64,000 bases of DNA from positions 1,869,001-1,933,000 of the forward strand of contig NZ_CP114871.1 of the NCBI RefSeq assembly GCF_027474405.1, written 5' to 3'. Shown in pieces: positions 17,231 through 28,230 of this stretch. Position 1 is the first letter of the stretch; each line of letters opens with the position of its first letter. Position numbers and translations under genes: made by a program. The notes below the pieces were generated by a model that did not search any database, was not told the origin of the DNA, and saw only the letters and a list, made by a program, of their open reading frames with translations. Source of the DNA: Caulobacter sp. NIBR2454 (GTDB taxonomy: Bacteria > Pseudomonadota > Alphaproteobacteria > Caulobacterales > Caulobacteraceae).

Positions 17231-17430
17231 AGATCGGCCCGGTCTTCACCCAGGACCGGCGCCGTAGGCGAAGGAGTGGTGAGACGTGATGACGAACCGG
17301 CCGCAGCCGGGGATCGGTGAAACCCAGGGGGTCAGAGCGCCTTGAGCGCGTTGACGTGATTAGGGAGCCGGTCCGCGGACTTCATCAGGGCCAGCAGCGC
17401 ACACAGCTGCATCAATAGGCCGAACACATG
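17019..17430 (+). mobile_element. IS110-family insertion sequence, 3' remnant
   Basis: The last 69 codons of an IS110-family transposase (GDSYLRRLLVVGA to EDYKPTAA) and about 200 bases of downstream sequence remain; the 5' part of the transposase with its DEDD domain is absent. The right limit is unknown. It lies between the hydrolase gene and the stress cluster, so it may mark a recombination joint of the island. Confidence 0.65.
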
Positions 17431-17550
17431 ACTGCACTCGACCGAGCGCCCACGTCGTTTCCACTCTTGCGTCTTGGAGGTCGTCCACACATGACGTCCC
17501 TGATGACGACACCGCCAGAACAGCCGGTTAGGCGGAGGTCGTCCACACCA
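17231..17550. other. Non-coding stretch after the IS110 remnant
   Basis: No convincing gene in 320 bases. The first 200 bases are structured GC-rich sequence at the position where IS1111-group members of the IS110 family keep their guide (bridge) RNA; that is an inference from position only. The rest contains the 15-base direct repeat at 17476 and 17534. Confidence 0.4.
17476..17548 (+). repeat. 15-base direct repeat pair
   Basis: GGAGGTCGTCCACAC occurs at 17476-17490 and again at 17534-17548, and both copies are followed by a near-identical ATGACGTC/CATCACGTC. The pair lies exactly between the IS remnant and the stress cluster and could be an old insertion or recombination scar. Confidence 0.7.
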
Positions 17551-18090
17551 TCACGTCACCGTCCACGCCGGAGGATCAGAGGCGGGGAAGGATTCGAGCG
17601 AGGCTTCGAGGACCGGATCGAAACTCTCCCTGTCGCTGGTAGACGGGTTGGCCGTGCTCTCATGCTGGACGCCTCTTGAGAGGCCGCGATCGGGGCGGAA
17701 GGGGACCCGGAAGGCTCCCGGGGCATCGACGCCCCTGTGCAGCCGGTGGCGCGTCTCACCCGCCCAAGGGTTCGCCATCCGGGCTCCCCCAGCGTCCTCG
17801 CGCACGACATAGTGCCAGTCCTGCCGCTCTGCGAAGTCCACGGCGCTGTCGCGATCCGGAAACTTCAGCCGAATCGGACGATAGGGATCGCCGCTGGACG
17901 TGTATCCCATCAGCGGCTCGATCTGCGGCGGCCGGGACGGCTCGAACTCGAGGACCCAGTAGTTGGGCCGAGGCGCCGATGTCATCGCGGAACGGGCAGG
18001 ACGGTAGATGATTGCCGTCGGCACGTCCCAGGATGGCTGATCGGTTCCGGGAATTTTCGGCGGGAATGGTGGGCGATTATGGCCGCGCAT
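17551..18090 (-). CDS. NDUFS4-like (ETC complex I subunit family) protein
   Basis: 179 aa. Residues 24-100 match the ETC complex I 18-kDa (NDUFS4/NDUFA4-type) domain: AIIYRPARSAMTS, YWVLEFEPS, PLMGYTSSGDPYRPIRLKFPD and AVDFAERQDWHYVV. In respiration this family is an accessory subunit of NADH dehydrogenase, but here it is the last gene of a stress-tolerance operon, so a different role is likely. A second segment ends in ESFPASDPPAWTVT, a short motif also found at the ends of other proteins in such loci. It starts one base after the upstream gene stops. Confidence 0.75.
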   Translation of the reverse strand: MRGHNRPPFPPKIPGTDQPSWDVPTAIIYRPARSAMTSAPRPNYWVLEFEPSRPPQIEPLMGYTSSGDPYRPIRLKFPDRDSAVDFAERQDWHYVVREDAGGARMANPWAGETRHRLHRGVDAPGAFRVPFRPDRGLSRGVQHESTANPSTSDRESFDPVLEASLESFPASDPPAWTVT

Positions 18091-18091
18091 A

Positions 18092-18718
18092 TCAGTTCTC
18101 CCGGGTGTCGGTGGATACGAGAAGGTGACGTTCGAGATCGTCGAGTTTTTCCATTCGCCTCGAATTCAGGCGAACGGCGCGTTCGGTGTTCTGCGAAGGA
18201 AAGGCAGCAGCGTGCAGGACGTCCGACCGCATCGCTATCGTGAGATCGGCGACGGCATTCATCACGCCCTCTCCGTCCCCGTCCGAGAGCGTGCCGTCAG
18301 CAAAACCGGACTGCAAGCTCTCCAGTACCTGCTCGAAGCTGGACACGACCCCTGCACTCGCGACCACAGCCAGCTTGTGGCTGAGAACACGCAGTTCATC
18401 GATCAGCTTCGCATCGTGCCTTGCGGTTTCCACGATCTCTGCGACCTTCTCGATACAGGCCATGTAAATGTCGCATTGCTGCTGGAGGATGATGACCCTT
18501 CCTTCCTTGCGAAGCTCGAGATCGGTCTGGCGATTGAGAAGCGCCGCGGTCAGAATGATCGTCACGACAGCGCCGAGGAAGATGAGCGTCATCTCCTGCG
18601 CGAAAGGCAGTATGTCTTCGGCAAGATACATCGAGCGAAAAACGAAAACGATTCCGATGCCCAAGGCAGCGGCCGCAGCAGCAAATGCCAAGTCAGGCAG
18701 GCGGTTCGACATCAGCAC
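18092..18718 (-). CDS. Two-helix membrane protein of stress locus, unknown
   Basis: 208 aa. Two transmembrane helices lie near residues 9-27 and 42-62, followed by a cytoplasmic helical domain (LELRKEGRVIILQQQCDIYM, then KVAEIVETARHDAKLIDELR). I know no named family for it. GTG start at 18718 overlaps the preceding 71-aa gene, and the NDUFS4-like gene follows immediately, so translation along this operon looks coupled. Confidence 0.65.
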   Translation of the reverse strand: MLMSNRLPDLAFAAAAAALGIGIVFVFRSMYLAEDILPFAQEMTLIFLGAVVTIILTAALLNRQTDLELRKEGRVIILQQQCDIYMACIEKVAEIVETARHDAKLIDELRVLSHKLAVVASAGVVSSFEQVLESLQSGFADGTLSDGDGEGVMNAVADLTIAMRSDVLHAAAFPSQNTERAVRLNSRRMEKLDDLERHLLVSTDTREN

Positions 18719-18927
18719 CCCGCATTTTCGGTGTCAGGTGGCATGCACGGCTTTGCATCGGCGTCCGGCGCCTCTGCGTCCCGGTGCCGCGGGAAGATTG
18801 GCGTCGGACCGCTGCCGAACGGATTGAAGCCGGCGCTCAGGCAACGGTCGAAGATCGTTTCGTCCCATCGGGTGAAATCGTGCTCCTCGCCGGCAATTCG
18901 CCCGTCATCCACCATAGGGCACCTCAC
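18712..18927 (-). CDS. Small acidic hypothetical protein of stress operon
   Basis: 71 aa, GTG start at 18927 overlapping the hdeD stop (GTGA), stop overlapping the start of the next gene. The protein is acidic and Asp/Pro-rich with DFTRWDETIFDRCLSAGFNP and a C-terminal Cys. No motif is recognised. It is accepted as real because it exactly fills the gap between two coupled genes. Confidence 0.5.
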   Translation of the reverse strand: MRCPMVDDGRIAGEEHDFTRWDETIFDRCLSAGFNPFGSGPTPIFPRHRDAEAPDADAKPCMPPDTENAGC

Positions 18928-19571
18928 GCCTTTGCCGATGGGGGAGCGTCATCGAAGGCCGCACCGTCCGAACGATCCGCCTTGCGAAGCCGTAGCCCGA
19001 GGAGGATCATCATCACCCCGAAGACCGCGGCGTAGAAGCCGATCAGCCAGCCGAGCGCGAGGAAGCTTTCGACCGGGCGCGTCAGCAGCATCCAGGTCAC
19101 GACGACACCGAGAACGACCGAGAGAAGGCCGCTCAGGATCAGCCAGATTTCGCCGTTGATTTCCTTTCGCAGGCGGATCGCTGCCGCGATCTCGAGGGCA
19201 CCCGAGAACACGGACCAGAAGGCAATACTGGCCCAAAGGAACGTCGCTAGGACGAGTGTGGCAACGAAGGGCGAGATCACGACGACGATTCCCGTGGCGA
19301 TGCCGAGCAGGCCGCTGACCATGAGCCAACCCCACCGCCGGCCCTTCCGGATGTTGCGAATGGCGGAGATCAGGCCTAACACGCCATCGGCGAAGGAAAA
19401 GGTGCCGAATACCAGCGTCAGAGCCAGGAGCGATTCAGCCGGCATCAGGAACGCAAGCGCGGCGATGATCAGCGCCAGCACGCCGCGCAGGATGACCAGC
19501 CACCAGTTGCGCGTCAGCGTGCAGAGCATGTCTTCGATGTCCCGGGCCGGGTTGAGCGAGTTGATGTTCAT
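18924..19571 (-). CDS. hdeD: HdeD family acid-resistance membrane protein (DUF308)
   Basis: 215 aa inner-membrane protein with six predicted helices in the repeated DUF308 pattern (NWWLVILRGVLALIIAALAF; GWLMVSGLLGIATGIVVVISP; EIWLILSGLLSVVLGVVVTW). HdeD proteins contribute to acid resistance, and a copy is a standard member of transmissible stress-tolerance loci. Its start overlaps the end of the HPF/sigma gene by four bases, and its end overlaps the 71-aa gene, placing it in the middle of the operon. Confidence 0.88.
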   Translation of the reverse strand: MNINSLNPARDIEDMLCTLTRNWWLVILRGVLALIIAALAFLMPAESLLALTLVFGTFSFADGVLGLISAIRNIRKGRRWGWLMVSGLLGIATGIVVVISPFVATLVLATFLWASIAFWSVFSGALEIAAAIRLRKEINGEIWLILSGLLSVVLGVVVTWMLLTRPVESFLALGWLIGFYAAVFGVMMILLGLRLRKADRSDGAAFDDAPPSAKA

Positions 19572-20749
19572 TCGATGCGTCCTCCTGGATGATCGGGCGA
19601 GCTTTCGGCATGCGACAGGATGGCCGCCTCGCCGTGCATCGCAATGACGATCCGCTGCCGTTCGAGGATCGGTTGGGGCAGGCGCGCCGTGCGGGCGATT
19701 TCCTGTTCCAGGTTCGCGGTTTCGACGGTTTCGCCCGCGAACCCGGCCTCGATCAGTTTCGCGCGAAGAAAGGCGGCCGCGGACAGGGCGATCCGGTCGA
19801 CCTCGGCCGCATCCAGGCCGAGCGCCGCGGCGGCCTCGGCCGGCGTGCTGTCGGCAAGGTGGATTCGCTCCAGCACGCGGCGCCAGAGCGCCGGAAGCTG
19901 GGCCATCGCGCGATGCAGCGACTGCGCCAGTTCATGCCGCTCAGCTTCTCTCTCGGGATCGGTCACGCTGTCGTCCGCGACGAGATCCTCGAGCCGCAAC
20001 ACGTCGTCGGGCTGGTGGAATTCGGACAATTCCTGATCGGCTTCGGTCGGATCCTCTGCGGGCTTCTCGGGCTCGGCGTCGAGCGAGGCGGCGTCCTCGG
20101 GCAGGGCCCGGCGGGCCGCACGTCCCTCCTCCTCGATGGTCTCGTGGGCCAGCCGCAAGAGCCAATCGCCGACCGAGAATTCCGTCGGCCGCGTCTCGAA
20201 CCGTTCGAGCCCCTTCAGAACCATCGCATCGACCAGATCGTCGACCCCGAGCCTGCCCGGCGGCACCGATCCGCCGGCTTCGAGATAGGTCAGTTCGCGC
20301 CGGACGGCGTCATGGACCCGGTCCAGATGATCCTCGATCAGGTCGAAATACATCGCCCGCCGGTTCGACTCGGCCGCATCGCGTGCCGGGGGCAGAAGCG
20401 CGCCGATGCGGCGGCGGCGGGCCGGGCGCTTCCAGTCCGGTTCATGTTTGAGGCGCGCCACATGCCGGTCAACCCGCTGGCGCAGGTTGGCAAAGGCCTT
20501 GCGCAGGACAGGCTCAATCTCGAACCCCTCTTCCTGTGCCGCGATCACGCCCGAGGGCAGTTGCAGGCGCAGGCTGACCTGGATGCGCGTCTTGCCGCTC
20601 GTCTGGGACGCGACGACTTCGAGCCGGACGAGATCCTCGCGGAAGCGTACAAGATGCGGTTCAAGTTGCCGCACCTCTTCCTCGATGACCTCAGGCGCGC
20701 GCTGTTGGCCGTGCCGGTCGAGATTGCGAAATGCTCTGATGACTTCCAT
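19568..20749 (-). CDS. HPF/RaiA-like domain fused to ECF sigma-like domain
   Basis: 393 aa with two parts. Residues 1-105 resemble the S30AE ribosome hibernation fold (MEVIRAFRNLDRH, IQVSLRLQLPSGVIAAQEEG, AFANLRQRVDRHVARLK). The rest resembles an extracytoplasmic-type sigma factor: region 2-like VDDLVDAMVLKGLERFETRP then FSVGDWLLRLAHETIEEE, an acidic linker (about 225-265), and region 4-like MAQLPALWRRVLERIHLADS with AAALGLDAAEVDRIA. ATG 20749 is chosen because the domain starts there behind AAGG; ATG 20803 would add 18 residues. It lies between clpK and hdeD. A link between ribosome state and transcription of the stress genes is an inference. Confidence 0.68.
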   Translation of the reverse strand: MEVIRAFRNLDRHGQQRAPEVIEEEVRQLEPHLVRFREDLVRLEVVASQTSGKTRIQVSLRLQLPSGVIAAQEEGFEIEPVLRKAFANLRQRVDRHVARLKHEPDWKRPARRRRIGALLPPARDAAESNRRAMYFDLIEDHLDRVHDAVRRELTYLEAGGSVPPGRLGVDDLVDAMVLKGLERFETRPTEFSVGDWLLRLAHETIEEEGRAARRALPEDAASLDAEPEKPAEDPTEADQELSEFHQPDDVLRLEDLVADDSVTDPEREAERHELAQSLHRAMAQLPALWRRVLERIHLADSTPAEAAAALGLDAAEVDRIALSAAAFLRAKLIEAGFAGETVETANLEQEIARTARLPQPILERQRIVIAMHGEAAILSHAESSPDHPGGRIE

Positions 20750-20827
20750 GCCGTATGACCTTGCTTGTCGCTTTTTGACGAAATGAGCCGGCGCGACCGT
20801 CATCGCGCCGGCCAGTCCTTCACGACG

Positions 20828-23734
<2,907 letters not shown>

Positions 23735-24449
23735 TCGTCTTCTCCGTTTTCACTATCCAGTCAGGGTTGTTCGCCGATCATCTGCGCCAGTGACAGTGTC
23801 ACGCAGCGACCTGTCTCTCGTTGCAGGAGATCCTGCGCCGATTGCTCGAGAAGATCCAGATTGGTTTCAAGAAGGGTGAGGGTGCGCTTGAACACGCCAT
23901 CCACGATGTCGCGCAGCGAATCCTACCGGCGAGGCCGTATCTGGTGGTGCTTCTTCCCGCCCCGCGAGGCTGGCGAAGGCGGCATTGGCTCACTTCTCGG
24001 GACTTGGGGCGGAGAAGCCCTCTATAATTCCCACGACTCCAATGCAGTGATGGGGCCGCTGCTTAGGTCCATCGGCACGCCGGCGGTCGTAGAGGCCGAC
24101 ATTCCGATCGCTCTATTGGGTGACAGCGCAAGTCCTGCCTTTTCTATCGTGGCCCACTATCTGGCGTCTCTTGGTCACTCCGCACGAGACCATCTGGAGT
24201 TCGAGGACCGAGTCACTGAGGACCTCCCCGCCCGACAGGTGCGGCGGATCGTTCGCTATCCTGAGCCGGATTTCCTCGCTCTGACGGGCTGCGAGACTTG
24301 GTCTCGACCCATTGGAAGCGCCCCGAGGTAACAAAGCCCTCGCGCCAGAACACTCTCGGCTGTGAACAACCTTAACCGTGTGGTGGAAAAGGCCGTTCGG
24401 TGCACTATCCTTAGTGGAGCTCATCCAAGAGCTCGCGCCTAGGACAGTC
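23735..24449. other. Long gap between stress cluster and helicase gene
   Basis: 715 bases without a sure gene. The left 90 bases should carry the clpK promoter. A plus frame ends at 24331 and has a protein-like stretch from about 23985 (TWGGEALYNSHDSNAVMGPL, then SIGTPAVVEADIPIALL), but it has no own start with ribosome binding site; it may be the 3' relic of a lost gene. The right end holds the GAGCTC repeat at 24417-24434. Confidence 0.4.
24417..24434 (+). promoter_or_regulatory. GAGCTC-N6-GAGCTC repeat before the helicase start
   Basis: Two palindromic hexamers GAGCTC at 24417-24422 and 24429-24434 lie 15 bases before the ATG at 24450. The copies can pair or serve as a spaced operator; no regulator is known. 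Confidence 0.35.
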
Positions 24450-27400
24450 ATGTCGCAGCCAGACCTCTTCACTGCTGAAGCACCGACGGCATTCACATTG
24501 CCGACCGTCAAGTACGGACCCATCCGAACCCCGACGGGAAGAATAGAGTGCCTGCTGCGCGGGCCGATCGTGGTCGAAGCTACCAAGATCGGCGAGGTTG
24601 CCGTGTCGCCTCGTGTCAAAGAACCGATCTATCGGACTGCGGACGGTGAGACCTTTATCCTGACAACCCGGACTAAAGTAGCTCGACCTCCCGCTGCGGA
24701 TGGTGTGCTGCTCAGCGGTGCCGATGGAAGCCTGTCTTGGACTTCACACCGGCTCGTCGATGACCTGGAGGCTCAAGCAGCTGCCGAGGGATGGCCGGCG
24801 GTCGTGACGGCGCGCGCTCGGCTTTGGGAGGGTCAAGTAGCTTTCCGTGCCGAAGCACCCAACGACGATGGGACTGTCGATGAGGACCGCCGAGGTCTTC
24901 GACCTCCGCAGCTAGGTGCGTTGCACGCCATCGGGGCACACTGGAGCCTTCATAGGCAGGCGGCGACGGTTGTCATGCCGACCGGTACCGGCAAAACCGA
25001 AACCATGTTGGCCGCGCTTGCGGCGTACATGCGGAAGCCGATGCTTGTGGTGGTGCCAGGTGATGCGCTCCGAGCGCAAACGATCGGCAAGTTCATCAAC
25101 ATGGGACTACTTCGCTGGTTGAAGGTGCTCCCCGAAGACGCACCAAACCCGATCGTGGGGATCATCACAAAAGTACCTAAGACGCCCGACGCTCTGGAAG
25201 TCTTCGAGCGCTGCAATGTGATCGTCACCACCATGACATCCGTCGCGGACGCAGGTGCTGAGCCTCTATGGCCGGAAATCGTGAAGCGAGTAGGAGCGCT
25301 CGTCATCGACGAAGCCCATCACGTGTCGGCTGCCCGTTGGTCGAGCTTCCGAGAGGCCTTTGCCGACCGGCCGATTCTTCAGTTCACTGCTACGCCTTTC
25401 CGCCGTGATGGACAGTTGGTCGACGGCCAAGTCATCTACAGCTACTCGCTGCGGCGCGCTCAACAGGATGGATATTTCCGCCGGATCACGTTTGACCCGG
25501 TGTACGAACCCACGCCATCCAAAGCGGACAAAGCGATCGCTGAGGCCGCCGTTGCCAAGCTCCGGGAAGATATAGCAGCAGGTTTGGACCATCGGATGAT
25601 GGCTCGATGTGCGAGCATCGATCGCGCCAACAAAATCCATGCGCTTTACGGACGCTTGGCACCGGAGCTCAAGCCGACCATCATCCATTCCGACCAGACG
25701 GATGCACGACAGCGAGTCGCAGATCTGATCGCTGGTCGCAATCACATCGTAGTGTGCGTGAATATGTTGGGTGAAGGGTTCGACCTCCCTCAGCTAAAGG
25801 TCGCGGCCGTCCATGATCTCCACAAAAGCCTGGCCATCCTGCTCCAGTTCACAGGCCGCTTCACGCGAAGCTCGGCCGAGAATATCGGCAACGCGACCAT
25901 CATCGCGAACATCGCCGAACCGAACGTCTCCGCCGCACTTGAACGGCTCTACAGCGAAGATGCCGACTGGAACGACGTGCTCAGCGAACTTAGTTCCCAA
26001 GCCGCCCAGGAACATGCGCGGCTGGTGGCATTTCTGAACGAGGCTCAGCGTCTCGACAAAGGCGTGCAGAACGAAGACACACCGATCTCGCACAAGCTCC
26101 TAAAGCCGCCGCTGAGCACACTCTTCTACGAAGCCAAGAGCTTCCAACCGAAGAATTTCCACCAAGGCCTTCCTGAGAGCTTCGTTCCTTACCGAGTGTG
26201 GCTGCACAGCCCGTCGAACACACTGTTCCTCGTCACTCGCTCCGAACCCTCGGTGAAGTGGAGCCGTTCGAAGGCGGTGCGCGACCGAACATGGACCCTC
26301 TTCGTCCTGCACTACGACGCGACCCGAAGCATCCTGTACCTCGCCTCGACCGACAAGGATTCCAACTTCGCGCCGCTTGCAAAGGCAGTCGGCGCCACCA
26401 CGCTTATTAGCGGTGATGTGATCTTCAGGGCCTTGGGCCGCATCAATCGCCTCATCTTCCAGAACTTGGGGGTCAAGAAGCACGGCCGGCGCAATCTCTC
26501 ATACGCCTCCTACACAGGCGCGGAGGTGGTGGGCGCCCTGAGCCAAGCGGAGAAGAGCGGCTCCATCAAAGCGCTGCTATCCGGCATCGGATGGGAGCAC
26601 GGCAGGCAGACGACAGTCGGCTGCACGGTGAAAGGTCGCGTTTGGTCTCGCGATCAAGGTGGTTCGCTGCCTCGCTTTATCGAATGGGCGCAAGGCGTCG
26701 GCGACAAGCTGCGCGATGCCTCGATCGATAGCAGCAAGCTCATCGATAACGTCCTGCTCCCCACGGTCGTGACCGCGCTGCCAACGGCGGAACTGTTGGG
26801 TGTCGATTGGCCTGTCGAACTTCTCCGGCAGTCCGAGGAGCGAGTGGTCTTCAGCGACGGCACAAGCAAAGCCGCGCAGACTACCTTCGAACTCACGATC
26901 GCAGGGATGGACCGCTCGACGAATGCGATCGAATTCGACCTCGTCGAAGCGACTACAGGCCTTTGGGCCCGCTTCCGGTTCGAACTTTCGGGACCAGACG
27001 GCTACACAGTTACCCAGATCAGCGGCAGTACTGTGCATGTGACCAGCGGGAAGCTGCACCAGCCGCTGTCCGATTATTTCGGCGACTACCCGCCACTGTT
27101 CCGTTTCGTCGATCTTTCCGAGTTGGACGCCAACCTCCACATTGTCCCGCAGACTCCCTACGACCTGACCATTGGGGAGGATCGGTTCGAATGTTGGGAT
27201 TGGACCGGGGTGGATATCACCAAAGAGTCAATGTGGAAGGACGGTGCGGAGCGCGCTGACTCCATCCAGGCGCATGTCGCGAAACACTACATCGATGCTG
27301 GGTTTGATATCGTTTTTGATGACGACGCGAGCGGTGAAGCGGCGGACCTCGTATGCATAAAGGCAGAGAAGGATCATCTTCGCCTTGCCTTGGTTCACTG

Positions 27401-27764
27401 CAAATTCTCTGGCGGAACCACAGTGGGCGAACGCGTCAAAGACGTCGTCGAAGTGGCTTCGCAAGCCGTGCGATCTGCACGTTGGTTGGGTCGCTTCCAG
27501 CATCTCGCCCAACACCTGAAAGTACGAAACGAAGCGCTCAAGGCACCATCACGTCCCTCGCGCTATCTGAAGGGCGGCCCCGGCGAACTCAATCAGTTGG
27601 TGAAGTTCCACCGCTTCCATCCCATTCGGGCCGAAATCGTCATGGTCCAACCTGGACTATCGAAATCTAAGCGCACCAGCTCACAGGACACCGTCTTGGG
27701 TGCAGCCCTGACGTATCTGAAGGAAACAGTAGGCTTGGACCTCGCCATCGTCTGCAGCGAGTGA
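24450..27764 (+). CDS. Superfamily 2 helicase with C-terminal nuclease-like domain
   Basis: 1104 aa. The N-terminal region is unassigned. SF2 motifs follow: Walker A MPTGTGKT (176-183), DEAH (287-290), FTATPFRRDG, VCVNMLGEGFDLP and QFTGRFTR, the order of type III restriction/UvrB-like translocases. The long C-terminus ends in a possible PD-(D/E)XK nuclease: Asp966 in ADLVCIK and His983-Cys-Lys985 in LVHCKFSGG, with the usual Glu replaced by His. Helicase-nuclease fusions of this build are common in antiphage systems (for example Hachiman-, Gabija- and type III-like), but I cannot assign a named one. No methylase gene is adjacent. ATG 24450 is preferred to GTG 24378. Confidence 0.75.
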   Translation: MSQPDLFTAEAPTAFTLPTVKYGPIRTPTGRIECLLRGPIVVEATKIGEVAVSPRVKEPIYRTADGETFILTTRTKVARPPAADGVLLSGADGSLSWTSHRLVDDLEAQAAAEGWPAVVTARARLWEGQVAFRAEAPNDDGTVDEDRRGLRPPQLGALHAIGAHWSLHRQAATVVMPTGTGKTETMLAALAAYMRKPMLVVVPGDALRAQTIGKFINMGLLRWLKVLPEDAPNPIVGIITKVPKTPDALEVFERCNVIVTTMTSVADAGAEPLWPEIVKRVGALVIDEAHHVSAARWSSFREAFADRPILQFTATPFRRDGQLVDGQVIYSYSLRRAQQDGYFRRITFDPVYEPTPSKADKAIAEAAVAKLREDIAAGLDHRMMARCASIDRANKIHALYGRLAPELKPTIIHSDQTDARQRVADLIAGRNHIVVCVNMLGEGFDLPQLKVAAVHDLHKSLAILLQFTGRFTRSSAENIGNATIIANIAEPNVSAALERLYSEDADWNDVLSELSSQAAQEHARLVAFLNEAQRLDKGVQNEDTPISHKLLKPPLSTLFYEAKSFQPKNFHQGLPESFVPYRVWLHSPSNTLFLVTRSEPSVKWSRSKAVRDRTWTLFVLHYDATRSILYLASTDKDSNFAPLAKAVGATTLISGDVIFRALGRINRLIFQNLGVKKHGRRNLSYASYTGAEVVGALSQAEKSGSIKALLSGIGWEHGRQTTVGCTVKGRVWSRDQGGSLPRFIEWAQGVGDKLRDASIDSSKLIDNVLLPTVVTALPTAELLGVDWPVELLRQSEERVVFSDGTSKAAQTTFELTIAGMDRSTNAIEFDLVEATTGLWARFRFELSGPDGYTVTQISGSTVHVTSGKLHQPLSDYFGDYPPLFRFVDLSELDANLHIVPQTPYDLTIGEDRFECWDWTGVDITKESMWKDGAERADSIQAHVAKHYIDAGFDIVFDDDASGEAADLVCIKAEKDHLRLALVHCKFSGGTTVGERVKDVVEVASQAVRSARWLGRFQHLAQHLKVRNEALKAPSRPSRYLKGGPGELNQLVKFHRFHPIRAEIVMVQPGLSKSKRTSSQDTVLGAALTYLKETVGLDLAIVCSE

Positions 27765-27777
27765 CGAGGTCCTGGTC

Positions 27778-28014
27778 CTAGAACAGCGAAAGCTGCCGGC
27801 TGCTGACCTCGTGGGCCTGCGATTCAGCAGGCCCTGCCATCACGTCCAGCCAGGTCTCTACATAGGCTGCCGGTCCGCCGGCTTCTTCGATCTCCTCGGA
27901 ATGGGGAAGGGCGACCGGTAGCCGGTTCCACTGCACGCCCAGAAGCGGACGCCCAGACGTCCCGCTATGAGTCAGAAACCGACATCCGTCTTCGCTTCTG
28001 GCGCTTATCCACAA
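27778..28014 (-). CDS. Small protein ending in a clamp-binding motif
   Basis: Minus-strand frame convergent with the helicase, 13 bases from its stop. It is 78 aa from TTG 28014, or 52 aa from GTG 27936. The final five residues are QLSLF, the consensus pentapeptide by which polymerases, MutL and other proteins bind the beta sliding clamp. Upstream VQWNRLPVALPHSEEIEEAG and ETWLDVMAGP look protein-like. It might be the tail of a decayed DNA-repair gene rather than a complete one. Confidence 0.42.
   Translation of the reverse strand: MWISARSEDGCRFLTHSGTSGRPLLGVQWNRLPVALPHSEEIEEAGGPAAYVETWLDVMAGPAESQAHEVSSRQLSLF
28005..28013 (+). promoter_or_regulatory. Perfect DnaA box
   Basis: TTATCCACA at 28005-28013 equals the DnaA box consensus. 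It is single, so it is not an origin; it overlaps the TTG start region of the small minus-strand frame. Confidence 0.4.
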
Positions 28015-28165
28015 CCTATCTATACCTTATGTTTTCCTGGCCATCGGGCCTCTGCAGCCGGCCGAGCGCCATCGAGTTTGCAACAGAAGCTCCGCTGCTA
28101 AGCGCAACGCCTGCCCCTCTCAAATTGCATCATTTTTGGCGTTAATTCAGCGGTTTATGGCTGCA

Positions 28166-28182
28166 ACAGCTTCCGAAGCTGT
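28166..28182. promoter_or_regulatory. 17-base perfect palindrome
   Basis: ACAGCTTC-C-GAAGCTGT at 28166-28182 lies just beyond the end of the cobO operon. With one base in the centre it is more likely a protein-binding dyad than an RNA hairpin. No regulator is known. Confidence 0.4.
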
Positions 28183-28230
28183 GCTGTCTCGGAAATAATG
28201 GGTAGATGGTGGCGGCTGATCCTTTGCGGG

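Noticed and set aside
28005..28013. Replication origin
   Set aside because: A single DnaA box without cluster, AT-rich unwinding element or origin genes.
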